This document shows positions 56,465 through 64,000 of a DNA stretch of 64,000 nucleotides, one piece after another. Positions within the stretch are counted from its first letter, which is position 1. The number at the start of each line of letters is the position of its first letter. The position numbers were made by a program, and so were the translations under genes. The notes under the pieces are model-generated. The model did no database searches, was not told the origin of the DNA, and was given only the letters and a program-made list of their open reading frames with translations. Origin of the DNA: Homalodisca vitripennis (Eukaryota; Arthropoda; Insecta; Hemiptera; Cicadellidae); assembly GCF_021130785.1 (NCBI RefSeq), contig NC_060214.1, forward strand, positions 106,676,001 through 106,740,000, given 5' to 3'.

Positions 56465-57575
56465 AATGGGTCATAGGTTTTAAGTAAGCTATGTATGAGC
56501 TTTATAATAGATCTCAAATAACTATAAAGATTAAGTAATTGAAACTAAATCCTAATTAAATCGCCTTCTCAGGGTTTGTCAATTCATTTCACAATATAAT
56601 ACTTATATAGTTTCATATATTATTCTATAAGTTTAAAATATTTTTGGAAATACAATTTAAAATTACTTTTTAGCAATGTAGTGTTTCTGCATCCCCATGG
56701 ATTTCTTTACTATTTTGAGAATATTATTAATTTTCTTGAGCATTTCGTAAATTGACTGTTGACGGTTTTATAATTTCTTGTAAGTTTTGTTTAAAATAAG
56801 AAGTATATTATTTATACGTATGTCAGGTTTTGGACACAAACTTTCACTGCTTTTATTTTATCTTGAAGTTGACGTAGAGTACTGTAGTTAAATTAAAGCA
56901 AATGTTATATATGAATATATTACTTTACAATATAGGTGTGGAGCCCGTCAATCAAGTTTTAACTTTTAGTAGTAATATTGCGAAGCCAAATTTTGTAAGG
57001 AAATAGGTTTCTACAAACTGAAACAATATTACTAGGTTAGGCTACTGCCAAACGAATAACAACCACTTGTTGGTATTGTTTATTGTATTTTTTGTAATAT
57101 TTTGAGTGCAAACATTTTACATATTTCTGAAATTTTAGATATAGAAATGTAACACATGTACAATGTACACATGAACAACATGTAAAATGTACACAGTACA
57201 CGTCGCCCTGTTGTATACTGGAGAAGGTCGAATTTGGAGAATTAGATAAGCTATGTAAAAGGAGGGACTAACTACCCTTAAATACATGTTCTTAGTTAAT
57301 TCATTTTTTCAATTTTATGAGATTAGTTATTTAGGTGTCTTATTATTTGAAGTTGTTATACGCAGTACTAAAATAGAGTTATATGGACAGTAGTCCTCTA
57401 TTTTATTTAGAAGGCACATTTAAATATAAAATGTATTATTAAAAACTACAGAGACATGATATAGGAAGATTTCATTTATCGTTGTCATCTTGATGTGTCA
57501 TAATACTTTAAAACCCACCGTCTTCAAATTTTACACGATATTAAAAAAAGTTTGTAAATAGCGCTATTAATAGAA
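56465..57575. repeat. Third copy of the same family, direct with the right arm
   Basis: Repeats the right-arm order: 'gctatgtatgagctttataat', 'ttctgcatccccatggatttcttt', 'aagaagtatattatt', 'acgtcgccctgttgtatactggagaaggtcgaatttggag'. It continues beyond the arm end through 'gtgtcttattatttgaagttgt' and 'catcttgatgtgtcataat', matching sequence left of the left arm. More diverged than the two arms are from each other. Confidence 0.85.
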
Positions 57576-57591
57576 TTTCGTTAATTTTTTC

Positions 57592-58762
57592 ACACGACGT
57601 TTATCGACCTACGGTACTTAGAATAGCAGCAATATCAATTTCATAATGTGTAAGAAAGAAGAAGGGTCCGCCATTGTGTGTTGCGCTAGGCCTGCCAAAG
57701 GTGACGCCTGTGTGTTTACCTCTACGCCGCCAGAGCCACCGGCGGGCGCCGCGTGTGCAACTCCTTTACTCTTTTACCGATTCCCTGACAGGGTTGCTAC
57801 AGGAGTCCAATAATGAAATTCACTGACTTTTCCCTGATTTCCAGACCAAATTTTTCATTTTTCCCTGACTTTTTCGACGCAATCCCCAGGGTTTTTGGCA
57901 ATTAATGGGTGGAAAAAAGCGGTGTTGAGGCTAACAGGGTGGCAAATATAAAAAAGCAAAAAATAAAGTGAACACAGTTTAATACGTACAAAAAGATTGA
58001 CTTAAATGATCTTTTACAACACAGCTGCCTGCTTCATGCGCCGCGTCGTCTGCAGGCTTGGACTCGGCGCGGCGGCAGTAAGTTTATTTGTGTAAAGGGA
58101 TTTTATATTTTTCCCTGACCAACGTCAAAATTCCCTGACTTTTCCCTGACTTGAGACCGGATTCCCTGACTTTTCCCTGATTTCCAGTCCTGTTTTTTCC
58201 CTGACTTCCCTGATTTCCCTGACCTGTAGCATCCCTGCCTGAACCTAGTTCTCTCCTCCCCACAGACCTGGGTTTCCTCACCTAAACATATTATGCATTT
58301 AAAATGTGTATGTATCTGGCAAGAATTTCATTGCTGCCATTCAAATATTGTTAAGCCTGCAATTAGATCAGAAATCATTTACGCAAATTTGTATGATAAT
58401 TATAGGCATAGATTACACTCATAATAAAACGGTGAGAGGTATATTTGAATAGCAGCATTGAAATTCTTGCCAGACAAACGCATACACATTTTTAAATGCA
58501 TAATATAATTTAGGTGAGGAAACCCAGTTCTGTGGGGAGGAGAGAAAACTAGGTTCCGGGAGTCGGCAAAGACTGAACGAGTCCCATACGCGGCGCCCGC
58601 CGGGGCACTGGCGTAGAGCGTAGAGGTAGACACACAGGCGTTACCTCTGGCAGGCCTAGCGCATCACATTGGCGGACCCCTCTCCTTTCGTACACATTAT
58701 CAAATTGCTATTGCTGCTATCCTGAGTACCGAAGGTCGATAAATGTCGTATGAATAAACAAA
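57592..58762. mobile_element. Foldback element with one arm interrupted
   Basis: Outer arms 57592-57755 and 58575-58762 pair ('cgacgtttatcgacctacgg', 'gtccgccattgtgtg', 'ctaggcctgccaaaggtgacgcctgtgtg', 'cggcgggcgccgcg'). Inner arms 58238-58350 and 58440-58560 pair ('gaacctagttctctcctccccaca', 'tgggtttcctcacctaa', 'tggcaagaatttcattgctgcc'). The left arm is split by an insertion at 57789-58237 that the right arm lacks. No coding sequence. Confidence 0.85.
57789..58237. mobile_element. 449-bp MITE with CAGGGnTGCTACAGG ends, inserted in the foldback arm
   Basis: Ends CAGGGTTGCTACAGG (57789) and CCTGTAGCATCCCTG (58237) are inverted with one mismatch. CCTGA lies directly outside both ends (57784-57788 and 58238-58242). 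The interior repeats 'ttccctgac' and 'ttttccctgatttccag' near both ends in direct and inverted form. It is hAT-like by its ends, although a 5-bp direct repeat is shorter than usual for hAT. The 65-codon minus-strand frame across it is a repeat artefact. Confidence 0.75.
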
Positions 58763-60310
58763 CTTTATCATTTCAACGTAAATATCACATGTTATAACAG
58801 TTTAACCCTAATTCAATTTGTTTTGGTATTTAGTAAGTTTAAAATTAATATCATGGGTGTATCTATAGGGGTTCTAGCCCCCCCCCTCAATGTTGAAAGA
58901 GAATTTTAAAATTGCAAATAGTAGTTTTTAAACTAGAATACATTTGTGAGGTCTTAATTTATTTAACAGTGCCCCTATTTTTGGAAGCTATTTTCTATCG
59001 CCTAAACCATCCAGTGTATCAGGTCTCTAGCTTGCTGCGCTCGCTTATTTTCTGCGCTAACGACTACTATATGCTGCCCAACAGCGTTATCTCTTTTGAA
59101 ATCTTAAAAAGTTGTTGAAAATTCAAACCTGGTCTTATCTTTCTTGATTTCCCATCTGTACGTCTGGGTGAAAATTTTAGAAATATAAAACGGTTGAAGA
59201 TACATCGTCACAATTTAGCATGCATATTTACCTCACCGTATTGTAATGCTTACTGATATAATTTTATTATAAAACTTATATAAAGTTTATATCAGTTTTC
59301 ATAACATATCTGATATAGAAACAGAATAAAAATAGTTTGACAGCGGACGTAAAAACTAGGTTTTAAACATTATATCGTGTATTATTTGTTCCAGCTTCAA
59401 TAAAACAAAACTTGGAATTACATTTATTTCATGAGGAAAATGCAATATATCACAACAAATGAGCCGGAACAAAATTTTGCCTTTTTGTGAATTAGTAATT
59501 ATTTTCCTTGAAAATTGTTTGTTCTTACAACGACAATTTCTGTCAGATTTGAATTGGAAGTGTTTAGACCGTTGCCATTTTAAAACTGGTAATAATTGTA
59601 TTATTTGTGTTGATAATTTTTACAGTAAGTTATATAGACTATTGTATTCAGTAATAGTGATAATTTAATATGTAAATTTCATTTTTAGTTTAAATAATTA
59701 ACAGCCCTTTAACAAGCCATGGGGTAATTATTATTTTTAAAATTATATATTTGCTAACTGTTCAAATTGAATTTACCTCTTTGTTTCCAAATTTGGAAAA
59801 GGACGATGCAATAAAAATAAACGTAAAGAGTAAAGACTTATTTTACAAGTTATTCATCTTATTTTTTTCTTGTATTTTAAAAGCGATGTATTAAGTCGGC
59901 AGTAGCGTACCTAAGGGGAGGTCTATTGGAGGTACCCCCTTCCCCCTCCATGAGATTTCAAATTATGGGGATTCCAAATTATAGTTACTAAAGATAAAAG
60001 TGTATTGGGCAACATTATATTTGTAATGTAAAATAAATGTTATCTCTGAATATAGTGTTTTACGCTGCGTACTCGCCTGTGTAAATATTCATATCAAATA
60101 ACATCACAACAATACAAACAGTTTTACAGTTGTCAATTAATCGGTACTGTCTGAAAGAAAAACAGATTGACAATTTATTTTTTGCTTGTTTAAACAAATT
60201 TTGTATGATATTTGAATCTGTGCCACACCTCTCTTGTAACACCCCACAAACAAAAGCAAGCCGCATGATAGATTATAATTGAATACAAGTTCTGACAACT
60301 GTCTTGAAAA
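58763..60310. other. AT-rich spacer with isolated hAT-end-like blocks
   Basis: 'gggtgtatctataggggttctagcccccccc' (58854-58885) and 'cagtagcgtacctaaggggaggt' (59902-59924) resemble the G/C-run termini of the hAT elements in this window. Neither has a matching opposite end. Short open frames at 58912, 59459 and 60060 show no motif. Confidence 0.4.
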
Positions 60311-60988
60311 GCATGTCCGTATCTAACACCTGGGACAATAGTACTTTCGGGATGTTGGTTTGATGTTCGAACATACTTTTAATGCGCATGTGTGAGTGTG
60401 TGCTAAAGCATGTCCGTATCTAACACCTGGGACAATAGTACTTTCGGGATGTTGGTTTGATGTTCGAACATACTTTTAATGCGCATGTGTGAGTGTGTGC
60501 TAAAGCATGTCCGTATCTAACACCTGGGACAATAGTACTTTCGGGATGTTGGTTTGATGTTCGAACATACTTTTAATGCGCATGTGTGAGCGTGTGCTAA
60601 AGCATGTCCGTATCTAACACCTGGGACAATAGTACTTTCGGGATGTTGGTTTGATGTTCGAACATACTTTTAATGCGCATGTGTGAGTGTGTGCTAAAGC
60701 ATGTCCGTATCTAACACCTGGGACAATAGTACTTTCGGGATGTTGGTTTGATGTTCGAACATACTTTTAATGCGCATGTGTGAGTGTGTGCTAAAGCATG
60801 TCCGTATCTAACACCTGGGACAATAGTACTTTCGGGATGTTGGTTTGATGTTCGAACATACTTTTAATGCGCATGTGTGAGTGTGTGCTAAAGCATGTCC
60901 GTATCTAACACCTGGGACAATAGTACTTTCGGGATGTTGGTTTGATGTTCGAACATACTTTTAATGCGCATATGTGAGTGTGTGCTAT
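60311..60988. repeat. Tandem array, 97-bp unit, seven nearly identical copies
   Basis: Units start at 60311, 60408, 60505, 60602, 60699, 60796 and 60893. Each begins GCATGTCCGTATCTAACACC and ends GTGTGAGTGTGTGCTAAA. The only differences seen are GAGCGTGTGC in the third unit and GCATATGTGAG in the last. No frame is shared and no spacer is present, so it is a plain satellite-like array. Confidence 0.97.
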
Positions 60989-61604
60989 CATATATTGGCA
61001 TTTAGTGGTGAAGGGTAAAGCGATAACATTTATTATTAGTCCTAAAAGGGCCTTGTGCTGCTTCCGGAGTGACAGGATATTCCTGACCGGTAAGATTGGA
61101 GGGTAGGGGCCGCCTCCTGTCGAGATCCATGAGGAAGGACTTTGGGTATTAATTAATCTCAGTCTTGTCTAGAGGTGGGCTAAATTAATACGGACCTGTA
61201 ACCGCTACTTTTGATACCGTTACTCGGCGAAACCGAGTACAAATACTGGTTTAGATACTGATTTACCGAATATACCCATTCTGATAAGTATGAGACTTTA
61301 AATCGGCAAATTAAAATTATAAATGCGCATTTTCCTAGTAATCTGGTTAGAAAAGGCTGTCATAACTACAATCATTTAAAGTACAATTTTTTGAAACTAT
61401 ATACAAACAAAATTTATTATTATTATCCGAAATATACGTTTTTTAGATATCGTTAATTTTAATAGAAGTTGTTCCTAGATTTTATTACGCACACTAGGTA
61501 TATTTTAAGGCTATATGAATAAAAATATACTTCATTAGTAATTTTAATTTATTTTGTGTACTTTTGTTACGTTAACACAGTTTTGTATCATGAAAAAACT
61601 ACAG
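60989..61604. other. Spacer with a hAT-end-like block
   Basis: 61158-61290 ('tagaggtgggctaaatt', 'accgttactcggcgaaaccgagtac') resembles a common insect element end with internal GAGTA palindromes; no partner found. A short GC-richer stretch (61040-61100) ends in a GTAAGA donor-like site. Confidence 0.4.
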
Positions 61605-61812
61605 GGTGTAAGAAAAGTCACGCACTGGCTTGGTAACTCCCGACGATTACAGGGAAAGCAATAAAACTTGGTACATAATTACTGCACCTATAAATCTACT
61701 TTTTGAAGTAACTACCAATTATTTTGTCATGTCAGGGGGATGGCCCGCAAGGAGTCAGAAGAAAATCTTAATTGAGAGCGTAGGTTGTGTAATACATCAA
61801 ATTAAAGGGTAG
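61605..61812 (+). mobile_element. Family A left end
   Basis: Starts 'tacagggtgtaagaaaagtcacgc' and continues 'ggtaactcccgacgattacaggg', 'aacttggtacataattactgcacc', 'aaggagtcagaag' and 'gcgtaggttgtgtaatacatcaaatt', uninterrupted. It shows what the 50-kb left arm looked like before family R inserted. Confidence 0.65.
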
Positions 61813-62399
61813 AGTCATTAGTCTTGCAACATTTTATTGATAATAGAAAAAAAACTTCTGTTGCAGAATTTTTATGAGTACAATCTGTCATTTTCGTTTT
61901 ATTATCAGATCTGAAGAATAAATGGCAGAGGCCAAGAATACACTAAATACTAAGTCAAATCTAAGTAAATAACCATTTAGTTCTATTGATGTTTTTGCTC
62001 CCTTGGTTGGACCCCTCGATTCCCCCCATGGGTCCATCCTAGCTACGGGCCTGTTTAAAGAATATTAATTATTCATTGTATCGTACTTAGTAATCCCTTA
62101 TATCTAAAATTATTATATTAATTTGTGATAAAGTGAATATTATATTAATTTACTGCTACGATTAACAATAATGTATTTAAATATCAACGATCATAAAGAT
62201 GTGGGTAATCATATAAAAAGATTTTTATATCATTGAAAGAGCCTGTTGAATGTTTCATCTGTTCTGTGTAAACATTTTTTTGACAACACAACCATATGTT
62301 TAATTAATATAACACTATTTTCATTTTGTAGAATCTTGGAGCATTGGAAAAAAGGTTTATTGTACTACCACTAGTATAATTGAATTCAACAGTTAATTT
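61813..62399. other. Spacer with a hAT-end-like block at 61990-62052
   Basis: 'ggttggacccctcgattcccccc' then 'gggtccatcctagctacgggcctg' resembles the right end of a CAGGCCCGTAGCTAGG-type hAT element. No left end with a matching target duplication was found. Confidence 0.4.
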
Positions 62400-62455
62400 G
62401 TGTGTGTGTGTGCGTGCGTGCGTGCGCGCGCGTGTACGTGTGCGCGCGTGAGTGA
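62400..62455. repeat. (GT)n/(GC)n microsatellite
   Basis: GT run passing into 'gcgtgcgtgcgtgcgcgcgcgtg'. Confidence 0.95.
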
Positions 62456-62499
62456 TCGAGGAAGCAAGGCAATATAATGGCACAAAAATACCAAGAGTG

Positions 62500-62690
62500 A
62501 ATAAACGACGATAGCTTTAAATATACACTTTTTGACGTATTTCCTTGATAGGAGAAACAAGGCATTGTGTATGGTACAGAAAATACCAGGACCGGAAATA
62601 TGATTCACTCGAACACAGGAAGTGCTCATAAAAGTGCAAAGTCTACGAAATTGCGTGCGAAGACGCTTGTAATTGCTAGTTTTATGCTAA
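62500..62690 (-). mobile_element. Family R tail fragment (minus strand)
   Basis: 'acgatagctttaaatatacactttttgac', 'ggaccggaaatatgattcactcgaac' and 'cgaaattgcgtgcgaagacgc' followed by 'attgctagt' match the 36595 copy in order. Confidence 0.5.
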
Positions 62691-64000
62691 AAAATAAAAC
62701 TTGGCCAGGCTTGCAGTTAAGTATCCGGTACTATATATAGCAAATAGTAAAAGTCATCTCTACTGTATAGGCATATAGAAATATTGTATTGTTATTCATT
62801 TTTGCAATAAATAATACTGACATAGTAACAATATAGCCTAAATTGTTTGTCTGAAAAGTACTATTATCTTGTAAGTGAGTTGTAATAGTGTAATTGGACA
62901 ACTAGATATCGGTTTGTATAGCCTATCGCCAAGTGGACAAGAGGATGAATTATCTCAAACCGGAAGTGGCCAGATCTCTCCCATCGGGATCTTGCAGGTG
63001 TCAGGTGTTTGGTGCAGATAAAGACTTCTTGCCCTCGGTCCATTTCCCGCGAATCCGGAGGTGATATTCATAGAAGTCACAAGACTGTAAGTGAAGAGAT
63101 AAAACGTTTCTATGCCTCGTTTGTTCGAAAAACATTCAAAATGATCCTTCAAACTATTTCAATGTCCATTTAATTGTAGAGATAGAGTATCGTAGTGAGA
63201 CGCCTACTCAGATTTTTATTTCACTCAGTAGAGTATATCAGTAAGTAAGTTTATTCTAAATAATTAAATACGAGTCTAATGAGTATAAATCTTAATTAAT
63301 ATTCGCATCCAGTACGTAATGTATCATAGTCTATTCAAAATTTTAAAACGATAATTAAAAACCGATTTATTAAGGATTTACAAAGAAATTAATTTCGCGT
63401 TTAATTATTAACTTAAAACTCTCAATTTTTGGTATGTCGTTTTTCAAGAGACATAACAAATACTGCATAATAATTTTTTTACTGTCATTACTTTCGGAAC
63501 AACGATGAGTTAAAGCAAAGAACGCTAAATTTTGTATAAGAAAACCATGTTTTTCTCCATATTTTTGATTATTTCAATACACAATAACACACAAATATAT
63601 ACACATACATTTTTTTCTTTTACTAGAATACATGGATGCATACTGCCTAAAAAGTAAAAAAATGTTCCCGAGGTAATATAGGTGTTTATTTAAATGTGGT
63701 AGACGTTTAAAGTTTTATGTTTAGCGTGTGGGAGCACTGGGAGGTCTCCACCAGAGAGTATGTTTAGAAAAATAAACTATAACTCGATATTTTCAGAGAT
63801 GTTTGTTCGCTACTTATAATATTCCTTCTGGGTGAATTTTAAAATAATCCCCCTCTTTCCCAGATAGTGATAGTGATAGAAGCAGTTCCAAAAATTGGTC
63901 ATTCCATTTTAATAATTATCCTTGAAATTCCTCTTAGAATTTACATATAACATGTAGAACTTCTATAAATGTTCTGAAAACTAGTTTTAGTATATTCTTG
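62691..64000. other. AT-rich spacer to window end, nothing recognised
   Basis: A GC-richer patch at 62960-63060 with a short minus-strand frame has no splice or domain support. Confidence 0.45.

Noticed and set aside
61040..61092. Possible small exon before a GTAAGA site
   Set aside because: Acceptor is weak and the frame is only about 16 codons; no neighbour exon.
59902..62052. One hAT element running from 'cagtagcgtacc' (59902) to 'agctacgggcctg' (62052)
   Set aside because: The 8 bases outside the two ends differ (TAAGTCGG and TTTAAAGA) and the termini match poorly, so these are treated as separate fragments.

Overview
This window looks like transposon-rich nuclear DNA from an animal, most likely an insect or other arthropod. 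It is strongly AT-rich and has no long host open reading frame. The only long protein is a Jockey-type non-LTR retrotransposon ORF1 with three zinc knuckles. Several other mobile elements of types common in insects can be recognised: hAT, a TTAA-flanked Kolobok-like element, TA-flanked long-TIR elements, and non-LTR tails with the CCCGCGGCTTCGCACGC motif. Everything was read by eye, so species and family names beyond this are inference.

Layout. 1-400: edge copy of a long-TIR element. 531-1527: seven copies of a 140-bp tandem unit. 2688-4303: TTAA-flanked element with a decayed transposase. 5563-7644: the best host-gene candidate, two in-phase exons separated by a GT-AG intron. 10.1-15.1 kb: several non-LTR fragments, including a reverse-transcriptase relic. 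16901-17044: a long near-perfect palindrome. 19.4-26.4 kb: tandem arrays (30 bp, 107 bp) and a duplicated tRNA-like sequence, all lying among copies of one dispersed repeat. 27284-27837: a TIR element with a zinc-ribbon-like relic. 28.6-32.5 kb: a candidate short intron, a repeat with a hammerhead-like core, and a TA-type TIR element. 34861-35077 and 42.7-42.8 kb: small hAT-like elements. 44215-47207: a 3-kb hAT element with an 8-bp target duplication, a transposase relic, a degenerate tandem array and the nested Jockey ORF1. 47.4-51.9 kb: more non-LTR tails, one nested in a TA-type TIR element. 52578-56464: a 1.25-kb inverted repeat enclosing a GC-rich candidate first exon. 57592-58762: a foldback element with a short element inserted in only one arm. 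60311-60988: seven near-identical 97-bp units.

No operon, defence system or host pathway is visible. The main content is layered transposition and tandem amplification. The observations most worth checking are the recurrent CTGANGA-stem-GAAA motif at four loci, the 30-bp array that seems to have grown from inside a dispersed repeat, the inverted repeat around the GC-rich island, and the two candidate host transcription units.
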